64,000 nt of DNA, taken from Stomoxys calcitrans (Eukaryota; Arthropoda; Insecta; Diptera; Muscidae). The translations under genes and the position numbers were made by a program. Shown one piece after another: positions 1 to 12,151 of the stretch. The notes beneath the pieces are model-generated. The model did no database searches. It was not told the DNA's origin and saw only the letters and a program-made list of their open reading frames with translations. The stretch's first letter is position 1, and every line of letters starts with the position of its first letter. Location of the stretch: positions 44,976,359 to 45,040,358 of the forward strand of contig NC_081553.1 of NCBI RefSeq assembly GCF_963082655.1, given 5' to 3'.

Positions 1-1068
1 GTCTTTTTGCTAACAATGAGCCCTGCGAAAAAATTTAACGAATTCTTATTATTGTCACTTCAAGTTTATTGCTACGTCATTTGAATTTTTGATCATTAAA
101 ATGTTAGTCCATACAAAAGACTTAAGACACGAACATCTCTTGCCACTGGCACAAGACCAAAACTTTTTTTTTAACTTAAATTTTTGGAGCATCAAGAAAA
201 TTATTGACAATATCGCATTAAAGTATATAAAAAATTAAAAATAATGAACTGTTCATTTCTGTAAATTATTTTAAGAACATCATCATTTGTCAAAAAAGAT
301 TTTTAGCTCATAATAATTTTCTAAGAACCACTATATCCATTGGGGGATATAGAAACTCAAATCCTGAAGAACTCAAATATATGATGAACAACAACATAAA
401 ACTAACAGCTCTTCATTATGCTATGCCTTAAGATGAATGAGATAATTAAAACGTTCAAAATGACCTCCATATACTGCAATGCGTAATTCTAGATGTAAAC
501 AACTCAACCGGAAATTAACTTAAATACCATAATACGTAAAACATCAGGTATAACACGAGAAGAATTGACTGCAGTTGTTACTGGCCACAAGTGGTAATTT
601 GAATATTCCAGATTCCCCAGTTTGGTCTTAGTGCAGAACACTAATGCACCGAATGCAAAATAGATTCTTAGAGCGGCTGTATGGTGGTTTATTTAAGTCT
701 CTTTGGCTTAAATGCTAATTTCAAATAATTACCATTAATTGGCTAGAACTACAACAAACAGATATGCCCCCCTGAAGCCACAAATCCAACAATCACATAC
801 TAACATCCACACAATGACATGGATACACGTGCACATATGATCCTTCTCCCTTTGGTGGTTATGTACGGGTGTGCACATGATATTAGCCAAAGGCCGGCAA
901 GCCACATTAAGAGTTGCCTTCATTGGAGGTTTTTTTCTATTGTCAGCCTGTCGGCTGATAAGTTGAAAATGTTGATGATCTAGGTACAAGAAGTCATATG
1001 AGGGTAAGGCTTAAAGGAAAGATGCCATAAGAACGACAAAGGCATGCAAAGAGCCAAGAGGTTTCCGA
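1..1068. other. AT-rich intronic DNA, no gene seen
   Basis: No coding pattern, tRNA or complete transposon is visible. The only repeated part I can support is the dispersed motif segment at 101-162. The short open frame on the minus strand at 735-989 has no recognisable domain and no splice context. Confidence 0.6.
101..162 (+). repeat. dispersed CTTAAG motif, long form copy 1
   Basis: About 60 bp starting ATGTTAGTCCATACAAAAGA is nearly identical to 4778-4838, with differences only near the 3' side. It contains the core ACAAAAGACTTAAG that recurs through the window in both orientations. It matches none of the other repeat families here. Confidence 0.75.
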
Positions 1069-3616
1069 AACAAGTAAAAGCGTGCTAAGTTCGGTCGGGC
1101 CGAAACTTGAAAATCCACCACCATGGATTCTGCTAAAAATGAATACAAAATAAATTTAAGTTGAAGGGCATAATTTTATTCTACATACCAAAATTCTGTC
1201 AAAGCTTCTAGGAACCGAGCAAGGATGATCAAAAGACCCCTTTACATGGGAGCTATATCAGGTTCTTGACCGTGGTTCTTGTGGCTTCCAGGGGATCAAG
1301 AAATCAAATCCGAAGGTCGGCTTATATGGGAGCTATATCAGATTATAAACTGATTTGGACCATACTTAACATAGTTGTTGGAAGTCATAACATAAGGCTA
1401 TTTGCAAAATTGGAGAAAAATTGCAACTTCCAGGGGCTCAAGAAGTCAAATCGGGAGATCGGTTTATATGGGAGCTATATCAGATTATAGACCGATTTGA
1501 ACCGTACTAGGCACAGTTATTGGACATCATAACAAAACACGTTGTGCAAAATTTCGTTTTAATCGGATAAGAATTGCGCCCTCTAGAGGCTCAAGAAGTC
1601 AAGACCCAAGATCGGTTTATATGACAGCTATATCAGGTTATAGACCGTTTTGAACCATTCATGGCATAGTTGTTGGATATCATGACAAAACACGTCGAGC
1701 GAAATTTCATTCCAATCGCATAAGAATTGCGCCCCCTAGAGGCTGAAGAAGTCAAGACCCAAGATCGGTTTATATGGCAGCTATATCAGATTATGGACCG
1801 ATTTGAACCATACTTAGCACAGTTGTTGGATATTATAACATAACACGTCGTGGAAAATTTCATTCCAATCGGACAAGAATTGCACACTCTAGAGGCTCAA
1901 GAAGTCAAGACCCAAGATCGGTTTATATGGCAGCTATATCAGGTTATGGACCGATTTGAACCATACTTGGCACAGTTGTTGGATATCATAACAAAACACG
2001 TAGTGCCAAAATTCATTCAAATCGGATAAGAATTACGCCTTCTAGAGGCTCAAGAAGTCAAGTCCCCAGATCTGTTTATATGACAGCTATATCAGGTCAT
2101 GGACCGATTTGAACCATACTTGGCACAGTTGTTGGATATCATAACAAAACACGTTGTGCAAATTTTCATTCAAATCGGATAAGAATTACGCCCTCTAGAG
2201 GCTCAAGAAGTCAAGACCCAAGATCGGTTTATATGACAGCTATATCAGGTCATGGACCGATTTGAACTATACTTGGCACAGTTGTTGGATATCATAACAA
2301 AACACGTTGTGGAAAATGTCATTCCAATCCGATAAGAATTGCGCCCTCTAGAGGCTCAAGAAGTCAAGACCCAAGATCGGTTTATATAAAAGCTATATAA
2401 GGTCAAGGACCGATTTGAACCATACTTGACACAGTTGTTGAATATCATAACAAAACACGTCGTGCAAAATTTCATTCAAATCGGATAAGAATTGCGCCCT
2501 CTAGAGGCTCAAGAAATCAAGACCTAAGATCGGTTTATATAAAAGCTATATAAGGTCAAGGACCGATTTAAACCATACTTAGCACAGTTGTTGGATATCA
2601 TAACAAAACACGTTGTGCAAAATTTCATTCCAATCGGATAAGAATTGCGCCCTTTAGAGGCTCAAGAAGTCAAGTCCCCAGATCTGTTTATATGGCAGCT
2701 ATATCAGGTTATGAACCGATTTGAACCATACTTGGCACAATTGGTGGATATCATAACAAAACACGTTGTGCAAAATTTCATTCCAATCGGATAAGAATTG
2801 CGTCCTCTAGAGGCTCAAGAAGTCAAGACCCAAGATCGGTTTATATAAAAGCTATATAAGGTCAAGGACCGATTTGAACCATACTTGGCACAGTTGTTGG
2901 AAATCATAATAAAACACGTTGTGCAAAATTTCATTCCAATCGGATAAGAATTGCGCCTTCTAGAGGCTCAAGAAGTCAAGACCCAAGATCGGTTTATATG
3001 ACAGCTACATAAGGTCATAGACCGATTTGAACTATACTTGGCACAGTTGTTGGATATCATTACAAAACACGTTGTGCAAAATTTCATTCTAATCTGATAA
3101 GAATTGCGCACTCTAGAGGCTCAAGAAGTCAAGACCCACGATCGGTTTATATGGCAGCTATATCAGGTCATGGACCGATTTGAACCATACTTGGCACAGT
3201 TGTTGAGTATCATAACAAAACACGTCGTGCAAAATTTCATTCAAATCGGATGAGAATTGCGCCCTCTAAAGGCTCAAGAAATCAAGACCCTTGATCGGTT
3301 TATATGGCAGCTATATCAAAACATGGACCGATATGGCCCATTTACAATACCAACCGACCTACACTAATAAAAAGTATTTTTGCAAAATTTCAAGCGGCTA
3401 GCTCTACTCCTTCGGAAGTTAGCGTGCTTTAGACGGACAGACAGACGGACAGACGGACGGACAGACGGACGGACATGGCTAGATCGACATAAAACGTCGC
3501 GACGATCAAGAATATATAAACTTTATGGGGTCTCAGACGAATATTTCGAGTAGTTACAAACAGAATGACGAAATTATTGTAGTATACCCCCCATCCTATG
3601 GTGGAGGGTATAAAAA
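1069..3616 (+). repeat. HT element, family A, apparently full length
   Basis: The head AACAAGTAAAAGCGTG and an imperfect copy of the AGTTCGG/CCGAA palindrome lie at 1069-1110. The body is about fourteen tandem units; successive ATCGGTTTATATG landmarks at 1611, 1764 and 1917 are exactly 153 bp apart. The tail at 3340-3616 contains the run of CGGACAGACGGACGG repeats and ends in GGGTATAAAAAA. Family A units carry CCTCTAGAGGCTCAAGAAGT and 'TGGACCGATTTGAACCATACTTGGC'-like text in shorter variants. No transposase or reverse transcriptase is encoded, so the element is non-autonomous. The sequence strand is called + because head precedes tail. Confidence 0.85.
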
Positions 3617-4777
3617 ATCCAATTTTTTGCAAAAAAAAAAAATATTGAAGAAAAATTTACAAATTTTAAGTTACGTTGAAATAGCTTTCTTTTGAAAGCT
3701 ATACAATTTTTATAATGGGTCCAGGTTTTAGCCGAAAAAAAAGTTTGAGCTCCATATTGTTCCAAATAATCTGCTAAGTTTTAAGAAAATTCTTGGAAAA
3801 TGAAAAACTTTCCCTCCATTCTTATTCCCTCCCTCATTTACATAGCCCTTTTAAGACAATGTCTTTCATGGACATAAAACCAGAAATTCTTCTCAGTCGC
3901 ATCTCACGTACCATTTCTATGTGACTGCCTTTGGAACAGCCGCATCCTTTTGCCGCATCACAATGACTAAGACTGACTGCCTTCCTGACTGCGGCTATCT
4001 GGCTGCCTGCCTAACAACTGCTTAACTTAAAATATGATTTTGTTTTGGTCTTAAAAAACGTTTTTCCTTCATACCCCCCCTCCCCTGCCGCTTTCAACTT
4101 ATTTGTTTTTTTTTCCAAGGCCTTAAAACCAAAAGTCTTTTTCTTGAAATCTTATTAAGCAACGCACATCCTATGTGTAAGTGTTCAGTGTGCACATGCG
4201 CAGCATTAACTCTGCTCACAATGCAAATGCTCCAGCGATGAACATTTGCAAGAATTATTTGCTGATCTTTGTGTAGTAAATTTTCATTATTTTGTTGTTT
4301 TTCCCGTTTGGTTGACTAAGGCTTTTGACATTGACTTACACATTTGCTTTTCGTGGGGTTGAGGAAATTTTCTTTTTTTTGTGGATAGCGCAACTTTTGA
4401 CCGCTGTTTGATTAAGTGGCGATTGTAAATGTCTACAGTTTGTTGTTGTTGTTGTTGTGGTTGCAGTTAACTTTTATTTGCCAAATGCCATATTAGTTGT
4501 CTTCAACAAATTTTACATTTACCGTTCCATTTAACACTTGCAGATGCACTTTTGGACAAAGCTGGAGACGTTGCATGGATACCAACAAATTGAGGTTAAA
4601 AGCTATACAAAGTAGAAAGGAAAATGTGTGGAGATTTGTGCGTATCTTTTCAAATTTCATTAGAAATTTTCAATTTTCTATTGAAATTTGTCCTACTAAT
4701 CATTGAAGACAAATTTCGATCCAATTTAAAGGACTACCACCATTTTCATCAGAGAAATTATGGAAAAAACACAGAAA
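3617..4777. other. repeat-poor intronic DNA
   Basis: AT-rich with several poly-T and pyrimidine tracts and a (TTG)n run near 4440-4459. I see no gene, RNA or mobile element. Small open frames here lack domains. Confidence 0.55.
4440..4459 (+). repeat. (TTG)n microsatellite
   Basis: About six to seven uninterrupted TTG/TGT triplets followed by TGGTTGCAG. Confidence 0.85.
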
Positions 4778-4838
4778 ATGTTAGTCCATACAAAAGACTT
4801 AAGACACGAACATCTCTTGCCTTTGGCACAGGACCAAC
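4778..4838 (+). repeat. dispersed CTTAAG motif, long form copy 2
   Basis: Repeats 101-162 over about 60 bp, including TTAGTCCATACAAAAGACTT and the following CACGAACATCTCTTGCC. It abuts the tail end of the next HT element, so the two may have been joined by that insertion. Confidence 0.75.
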
Positions 4839-4839
4839 A

Positions 4840-6365
4840 TTTTTATACTCACCACCCAAGGGTGGGGGTATATTCATTTTGTCATTCCGTTTGCAACACA
4901 TCGAAATATCCATTTCCAACCCTATAAATTATACATATTCTGGATCAGCGTAAAAATCTAAGACCATATGGACATGTCCGTCCGTCTGTCTGTGGATATC
5001 ACGCTACAGTCTTTAAAAACAGAGATATTGAGCTGAAATTTTGCACAGATTCTTTTTTTGTCCTTAAGCAGGTTAAGTTCGAAGATGGGCTATATCGGAC
5101 TATATCTTGATATAGCCCCCATATAGACCGATCCGCTGATTTTGGGTCTTTGGCCCATTAAAGCCACATTTATTATCCGATTTTGGTGAAATTTAGGACA
5201 GTGAGTTGTGTTAGGGCAATTTGACATCCTTCGTTAATTTGGCTCAGATCGGTTGAGATTTGGATATAGCTGTCATATAGACCGATCTTCCGATTTAGGG
5301 TCTAAGGCCCATTAAAGCCACATTTATTATCCGATTTTGCTGAAATTTGGGGCAGTGAGTTGTGTTAGGCCATTCGACATCCCTCGTTAATTTGGCTCAG
5401 ATCGGTTCAGATTTAGATATAGCTGCCATATAGACCGATCCTCGGATTTAGGGTCTTAGGCCCACAGAAGCCACATTTATTATTCGATTTTGATGAAATT
5501 TGTAACAGTGAGTTGTCTTAGGCCCTTCGACATCTTTCGTCAATTTGGCCCAGATCGGTTCAGATTTGAATATAGCTGCCATATAGACCGATTTATTGAT
5601 TAAAGGTTTTGGGCCCATAAAAGACGCATTTATTATCCGATGTCGGTGAAATTTGAGACAGTGAATTTAGTTAGGCTGTTCGACGTCTTTCCTCAATTTG
5701 GCCCATATCGGTTCAGATTTGAATAAAGCCGCCATATAGACCGATTTCTTGATTTAAGGCTTTGGGCCCATAAAATGCTCATTTATTGTCCGATGTCGCC
5801 GAAATTTGAGGCAGTGAGCTAAGTTAAGCTTCTCGACATATTTTTGCAATTTGGCCTAGATCGGTCCAGATTTGGATATAGCTGTCATATAGACCGATTT
5901 CTCGATTTAAGATTTTGGGGCCTTAAAAGGCACATTTATTATCCGATTTCACCGAAATTTGGAACAGTGAGTTGTGTTAGGCCCTTCGACATCCTTCGTC
6001 GATTTGGCCCAGATCGGTTCAGATTTGGATATAGCTGCCATATGGACCGATATCTAGGTTAAAGGTTTTGGGGCCATAAAATGCCCATTTATTGTCCGAT
6101 GTCGTGGAAATTTGAGCCATTGAGTTGTGTTAGGCCCTTTAACATCTTTTTGCAATTTAGCCCAGATCGGTCCAGATTTGAATATAGCTGCCATATAGAC
6201 CGATCTCTCGATTTAAAGTTTTGGGCGCATAAAATGCCCATTTATTGTCCGATGTCGTCGAAATTTGGGACTGTGAGTTAAGTTAAGCCCCTCGACATAT
6301 TTCTGCAATTTGTTACAGATCGATCAAGATTTGCATTAAGCTGCCTTATAGACCGATCTCTCGTT
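4840..6365 (-). repeat. HT element, family B, minus orientation, head missing
   Basis: Starts with the reverse-complemented tail (TTTTTATACTCACCACCC, then GTCATTCCG and GTCCGTCCGTCTGTC). Family B units follow; ACCGAT landmarks at 5281, 5434 and 5587 are exactly 153 bp apart. The palindromic head expected near 6366 is absent. The array instead switches abruptly to plus-oriented family A sequence within TTATAGGGCATAATTTT. Confidence 0.8.
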
Positions 6366-7202
6366 ATAGGGCATAATTTTATTCTACATACCAAACTTCT
6401 GTCAAACCACCAAAAATTAAAGCTTCTAGGAACCGAACAAGTATGATCGAGAGATCGGTTTACATGGGAGCTATATCAGGCGATACACTGATTTTGGCCG
6501 TGCATGACACAGTTGTTGGAAGTCATAACAAAACGCCACATGCAAAATTTCAGGCAAATCGTAAAAAAATTGTGACTTGTAAAGGCTTAGGATATCAAAT
6601 CAGGCGATCGGTTCATATGGGAGCTATACCAGTTTTTTTTACCGATTTGGACTGTACTTGACACATTTATTGAAAGTCATTACAAAACACTATATGCTTA
6701 ATTTCAGCCAAATCGGACAAAAATTGCGGCTTGTAAGGGCTCAAGAAGTCAAATCGGGAGATCGATTTATATGGGAGCTATATCAGGTTATAGACCGATT
6801 TGGATCGTACTTAACTCAGATATTGAAAGTCATAACAGAATACTAAATCCAAAATTTCTGCTAAATCGGACAAAAATAGCGGCTTCCAGGGGCTCAAGAA
6901 TTGAAATCGAGAGATCGATTTATAAGGAAGCTGTATTTGAATCAGAACCGATATGGCCCATTTGCAATCCCCAACGACCTACATCAGTATTAAGCATCTG
7001 TGCAAAATTACAAGCGGCTAGCTTTAGCCGTTCGACCTCTATCGTGATTTCGACAGACGGACGGACATAGCTAAATCGACTCAGAACGTCGAGACGATCA
7101 AGAACACATAAACTTTAAGTGGTCTTAGACTAATATTTCGAAGTGTTACAAATGAAATGACTAGATTGGTATACCCCCATCCTATGGTGGTGGGTATAAA
7201 AA
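6366..7202 (+). repeat. HT element, family A, plus orientation, head missing
   Basis: Begins with GGGCATAATTTTATTCTAC, the same text found just inside the head of the 1069-3616 copy. It runs through about four family A units to a complete tail ending in GGTGGTGGGTATAAAAA. Together with 4840-6365 it forms a head-less, tail-out inverted pair. Confidence 0.8.
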
Positions 7203-7539
7203 TCACAAACCCCCAAAACGGACATGACGTACGACTGGAACAATATGTGCCTTAAATGAAATGTCTTTAGGAGTAGACTACGAATCTGATATCCAAATAT
7301 GGAGCTAAGTGTAAGCGAGCCGCCTCATCACCTAAGATCCCACCACGAAGAGAAGGAATTCGTTTCGGATAATATGGGATCAAAGGAGTCTTAGGCCCAT
7401 CCAGCTGTCAGTTTTTGTGTCCAACCACCCCCAAAAATATATCCCCAATCGGACAAGTAGGACAACTAATTTCAACTACCAGGAGCAAGAAATTTAAATT
7501 TTCGTATTTCCTAAAAAAAGTTATGAAAACTAATTTTCT
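7203..7539 (+). repeat. Helitron-like repeat fragment plus unique DNA
   Basis: The first part (to about 7480) contains the pattern 'CTTAAATGAAATGTC ... AGTAGACTACGAATCTGATATCC', as in the larger Helitron-like blocks at 17.1 and 41.8 kb. The rest is AT-rich and unassigned. It carries TTTCCTAAAAAAA at 7507-7519, also found at the far side of the next HT element. Confidence 0.5.
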
Positions 7540-10006
7540 TTTTTATACGCTCCACTATAGGATGAGGGTATACCAATTTCGTCATTCAGTTTGTTACACC
7601 TCGAAATATGCGTCCGAGGCCCCATAAAATATATATTCTTGATCTTCATGTCATTTTAAGTCGATCTAGCCATGTCCGTCCGTCTGTCTGTCGAAAGCAC
7701 TCTAACTTTCGAAGAAGTAAAGCTAGCCGCTTGAAATTTAGCACAAATACTTTTTATTAGTGTAGGTCAGTTGGGATTGTAAATGGGCCGAATCGGTCTA
7801 TGTTTTAATATAGCTGCCATATAAACCGATCTTGGGTCTTGACTTCTTGAGCCTCTAGAGGGCACATTTCTCGCCCGATTTGATTGAAATTTTGCACGTG
7901 GTGTTTTGGTATCACTACCAACAACTGTGCTACCAATGGTTCAAATCGGTATACGTTTTGATATAGCTGTCATATAAACCGATCTTGGGTCTTGACTTCT
8001 TGAGCCTCTAGAGGGCGCAATTCTCATCCGATTTGACTGATATTTTGCACGTAGTGTTTTGGTATCATTTTAAATAACTGTACTATGTTTGATTCAAATC
8101 GGTTCATAATCAGGTATAGCTGTCATATAAACCGATCTTGCATCTTGGTTTCTTGAGTCTCTAGAGGGCGCAATTCTCATCCGATTTGGCTGAAATTTTG
8201 CATAAGGTGTTTTGTTATGACTACCAATAACTGTACTTAGTTTGATTCAAATCGGTTCATAATCAGGTATAGCAGTCATATAAACCGATCTTGGATCTTG
8301 ACTTCTTGAGCCTCTAGAGGGCGCAATTCTCATCCAATTTGGCTGAAATTTTGCATAAGGGGTTTTGTTATTACTTCCAATAACTGTGCTAAGTACGGCG
8401 CAAATCGGTATATAACCTGATATCGCTGTCATATAAAGGGATCTGGGATCTTGACTTTTTGAGTCTCTAGAGGGCGCAATTCTCATCCGATTTGGCAGAC
8501 ATTTTGTGCAACGGTCATCCGATTTGGCTGAAATTTTGCATGAGGTGTTTTGTTGTGACTTCCAATAACTGTGCTAAGTTTGATTCAAATCGGTTCATAA
8601 TCAGGTATAGCTGTCATATAAACCGATCTTGAATCTTGACTTCTAGAGACAATAGAGCGCGCAATTCTCATCCGATTTGGCTGAAATTTTGCATGAGGTG
8701 TTTTATTGTGTCTTCCAATAACTGTGCTAAGTTTGATTCAAATCGGTTCGTAATCAGGTATATCTGTCATATAAACCGATCTTGCATCTTGACTTCATGA
8801 GCCTCTAGAGGGCGCAATTCTCATCCGAATTGGCAGAAATTTTGCATGAGGTGTTTTGTTATGACTTCCAATAACTGTGCTAAGTACGGCGCAAATCGGT
8901 ATATAACCTGATATAGCTGCCATATAAAGGAATCTGAGATCTTGACTTCTTAAGCCTCTAGAGAACGCAATTCTCATCCGATTTGGCAGAAATTGTGTAC
9001 AACGGTCATCCGATTTGGCTGAAATTTTGCATGAGGTGTTTTGTTGTGACTTCCAATAACTGTGCTAAGTTTGATTCAAATCCGTTCATAATCAGGTATA
9101 GCTGTCATATAAACCGATCTTGGATCTTGACTTCTTGAGCCTCTAGAGGGCTCAATTCTCATCCGATTTGGCTGAAATTTTGCATGAGGTGTTTTGTTAT
9201 GACTTCCAATAACTGTGCTTAGTATGGCGCAAATCGGTATATAACCTGATATAGCTGCCATATAAACCGATCTTGGATCTTGACTTCTTGAGCCAATAGA
9301 GCGAGCAATTCTTATCCGATTTGTCTGAAATTTTGTACAACGGCTTCTCTCATGACTTCCAACATACATGTCTAATACGGTCTAAATCGATCAATAGCTT
9401 GATACAGATCCCATATAAACCTATCTCCCGATTTTGCTTCTTGAGCCCCTACAAGGCGCAATTCTTATCCGAATAAACTGAAATATTACACAAAGACTTC
9501 TACAATGTTCGGCATTCATTTATGGTCCGAATCGGACTATAACTTGATATAGCTTCAATGGCATCACAGTTCTTATTCAATATTCTTTGTTTGCCTAAAA
9601 AGAGGAGGCCACAGTAGCGCAGAGGTTAGTATGTCCGCCTATGACGCTGACCGCCTGGGTTCGAGGCGAGATCCTGTCGAGATCATCAAAAAAAAAATTT
9701 CAGTGGTGGTTTTCCCCTCCTAATGCTGGCAACATTTGTGAGGTACTATGCCATGTAAAACTTCTCTCCAAAGAGGTGTCGCACTGTGGCACGCGGTTCG
9801 GACTCGACTGTAAAAAGGAGACCCCTTATCATTGAGCTTAAACTTGAATCGGACTGCACTCATTGAAGTTTTCCCCTGTTCCTTAGAGGAATTTTTATGG
9901 ACAAAATTTGCAATTTGCCTAAAAAGAGAAACAGCGCATAGAACTCGACAAATGCGATCCATGATAAGATTAGGCCCGGCCGAACTTGACAAGCTCTTAC
10001 TTGTTT
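7540..10006 (-). repeat. HT element, family A, full length, with SINE inserted
   Basis: Reverse-complemented tail starts at 7540 (TTTTATACGCTCCACTATAGG). Family A units follow, with ACCGATCTTG landmarks at 8131 and 8284 (153 bp). The head remnant GGCCCGGCCGAACTTGAC...TTACTTGTTT lies at 9970-10006. A SINE occupies about 9604-9920 between the last unit and the head. TTTCCTAAAAAAA occurs at 7507-7519 and again at 10006-10018, a possible 13-bp target duplication, though it is low-complexity. Confidence 0.85.
9604..9920 (+). mobile_element. tRNA-derived SINE, copy 1
   Basis: The 5' part has an A box TAGCGCAGAGG (9615-9625) that fits TRGYNNARNNG, and a B-box-like GGGTTCGAGGC near 9658. The body contains CCCTCCTAATGCTGGCAACA, CCAAAGAGGTGTCGCA, CGGACTCG and ATCATTGAGCTTAAACT. 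It ends near TTTGCAATTTGCC. The same order recurs in five other copies, so it is a mobile family rather than a functional tRNA. It probably depends on a LINE for movement. Confidence 0.8.
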
Positions 10007-10998
10007 TTCCTAAAAAAAATTTTTCAATTTTATACTTCCCCTAAATGCTCTGAAATCTGTTGGTCTTCATGTTATTTTGGCTTCCCAATTTGCAATATTT
10101 GCATTAAATTTTGAGATTGCTTGAAAATTGCAGCATGCCATTCTTCTAAGTTAAACCCCGAAATACTAAACCTTTCCCATAAACTCTTCCATACTACAGT
10201 TGTTCGTACTTAATAATCTAATACGAAATTTTATTATGCAGACGACTATAAAATAGCATTAAAATCTTAATGGCCATGACGGCGGCGAGGTCCGCATAAG
10301 AAATTTAAAGAAAATTCATTAATCCTCAGCTTAAATTACGCCTTTTATTGGAAAAAAAAACTTTTCAAAATACAATTACATGCAGCTTTATACCTAAATA
10401 AAGTAATTTTAAATAGAAAAAAAAGTAATTTCCAAAGCTAAACACATTCGCTATTGCGCATGCGCCTCTACCTCACTGTTATCTAATGCTCTTAATTGCA
10501 GCCACTAACTTGTCATACCTATCTCCTTAGATGATAGCAAGTTTTTTTTTTCTTGGTCCGACTTTCTTAGCTTTTCATTCTCAAAGCAATGGCAAAACGA
10601 TAACATCCTTTTTTTATGGGGCGACTATACGACCTCCTTCTGCAGCAGCAGCTGCTATGGCTGCCGTAGTTAAAACTGATAGCATTGTCATCAACGTTTA
10701 ACGTTTTTGCATACAAAAACAAAATTTTATGGTCATTTTTTCTTTGTGTAAGGCAACTGTTTTTTTTTTTTGTCTATTACAAAAAGATTATAAGCCAATT
10801 GGAAAGCCTTTAAAGTGAAAGGTCTGCGTTTCTTACCACTCTAGTAGTCTAATACGCCGTTAGTATTTCTAAAAACTTGGTTTTTCTTCATAGATTTTTT
10901 TTTTTGGGTTCTGTTTTTCTTTCTCTTTTTTGTAAGAAGCCTTCAATGAAAATGTTAATGAATTTTTTGTGTGTGTTTTCTTTTTTCTCTTCTTTTTA
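10007..10998. other. intronic DNA upstream of exon, no gene seen
   Basis: AT-rich with pyrimidine tracts. The final stretch TTTTTTCTCTTCTTTTTAG is a strong polypyrimidine tract and acceptor for the exon that follows. Nothing else is supported. Confidence 0.6.
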
Positions 10999-10999
10999 G

Positions 11000-11178
11000 A
11001 TATTGGCCAGCAAACGAATCCTCCCGAGCTACCCATATTTGGTGATCCCTTTACGGAAATTGCCTTAGATCTAGTCTTTCCTAAAGGGAATCCTATATTC
11101 TTGTTGAATGGCAAGAAATTGCAATTATTGCAGCCACTCGATAGAGATGAGGAGAATTTAAGTCATATTGTATTTCAA
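11000..11178 (+). CDS. Cad99C: cadherin exon: first part of N-terminal cadherin repeat (Cad99C/protocadherin-15 type)
   Basis: A 179-nt internal exon. The acceptor AG is at 10998-10999 after a pyrimidine tract; the donor GTAAGT starts at 11179. The first two bases complete a split codon, then 59 codons are open to the end, finishing in phase 0 with FQ. The protein reads IGQQTNPPELPIFGDPFTEI at its start and has LDRDEENLSHIVFQ at its end, the LDRE-like element of a cadherin EC domain. Joined to the next exon it gives V-S-C after FQ. A cysteine at this place in the first EC domain is, from memory, a feature of protocadherin-15, whose fly counterpart Cad99C is a microvillar, single-pass membrane cadherin. 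Seen directly: splice signals, open frame, EC motifs. Inferred: the specific family member. It could be another non-classical fly cadherin. Confidence 0.75.
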
Positions 11179-11465
11179 GTAAGTATTTGTATGAGTTAGA
11201 CATTGTAAGAACAAAATTTAATTGAGTGCATAAAATTGCTTCCATGGCAGTTCAAATTGAAGGCCTAAGGCAAAATGTGATTAAAGAGGAAAAAATTTGC
11301 TTCAAAAATGGTTTTAGATGCTTTTTTGGATGCTATCAACATTAATATAATATTCTTGTGTATGTCTGTCTGTCTGTGGGCCACCATGGTAATGGTGTAG
11401 AATATTTGCCTTTGACACTGAACATCTGGGTCTGATCCTAAGGAGATCGGCCCAATACAACTTCA

Positions 11466-12042
11466 AACAAGTAAAAAGGCGTTAAGTTCGGCCGGGCCGA
11501 ACTTTGGATACCCACCACCTCGGGTAAATATATATACCACCTATCATCAAAATCCGCTGATAATTGCATTCCTTATGTCCCATAGCAGTTATATCGGATT
11601 ATGATGCGATTTCGACCAAATCCTAATAGGTACAAGTCATTGTTCAATTGTGTATAACAAAATTATTGGTCTTTTTAGTTGCTATATCAATAAATAAACC
11701 GATCTAAGTTATATACAACCCTAAATCGAAGGATCGGTCTATATGGCAGCTATATCCAAATCTGAACAGATCTAAGCCAAATTGACGAAGGATGTCGAAA
11801 GGCCTTACACAACTCATTGTCCCAAATTTCAGCAAAATTGGATAATAAATGTGGCTTTTATGGGCCTAAGACCCTAAATCGGAGGATCGGTCTATATGGC
11901 AGCTATGTCTAAATCTGAACCGACCTGGGCCAAATTGACGAAGGATGTCAAAAGGCCTAACACAACTCATTGTCCCAAATTTCAGGAAATTCGGATAATA
12001 AAAGTGGCTTTTATGGGGTTAAGACCCTAAATCGGCGGATCG
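11466..12042 (+). repeat. HT element, family B, 3' truncated
   Basis: Perfect head: AACAAGTAAAAAGGCG at 11466 followed by the full palindrome and ACTTTGGATACCCACCACC. About two to three body units follow. The copy stops after AATCGGCGGATCG and lacks the tail. The next 110 bp (12043-12151) contain small GATCGTGATCGG-like duplications and cannot be assigned. Confidence 0.85.
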
Positions 12043-12151
12043 TAGCCTGAGTTGATCGTGATCGGTTGAGCGTGATCGGCTAGCGTACAATGTGACAAAA
12101 AAAATCTCATGAGGAGATCCGATTGTTTATAAAACGAGAAAAATACTGAAG

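Larger units (their letters stand above)
1..10999 (+). other. upstream intron of the cadherin gene (5' end outside window)
   Basis: This is the intron preceding the first recognised exon. It ends with a pyrimidine-rich tract and the acceptor AG at 10998-10999. The reading frame of the next exon requires one nucleotide from an upstream exon, so the intron is phase 1. I found no upstream coding exon or signal-peptide exon in 1-10999, so that exon probably lies before the window. The interval is mostly HT elements with short unique gaps. Confidence 0.6.

Noticed and set aside
1611..3310. CRISPR or centromeric satellite reading of the 153-bp arrays
   Set aside because: Arrays are short, bounded by defined head and tail sequences, dispersed in both orientations, and one has a target-type duplication. 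They are parts of an interspersed element.
9604..9690. Possible tRNA gene from A and B boxes
   Set aside because: The boxes are followed by a conserved non-tRNA body repeated in six places, and no acceptor stem or anticodon arm folds as in a tRNA. It is a SINE head.
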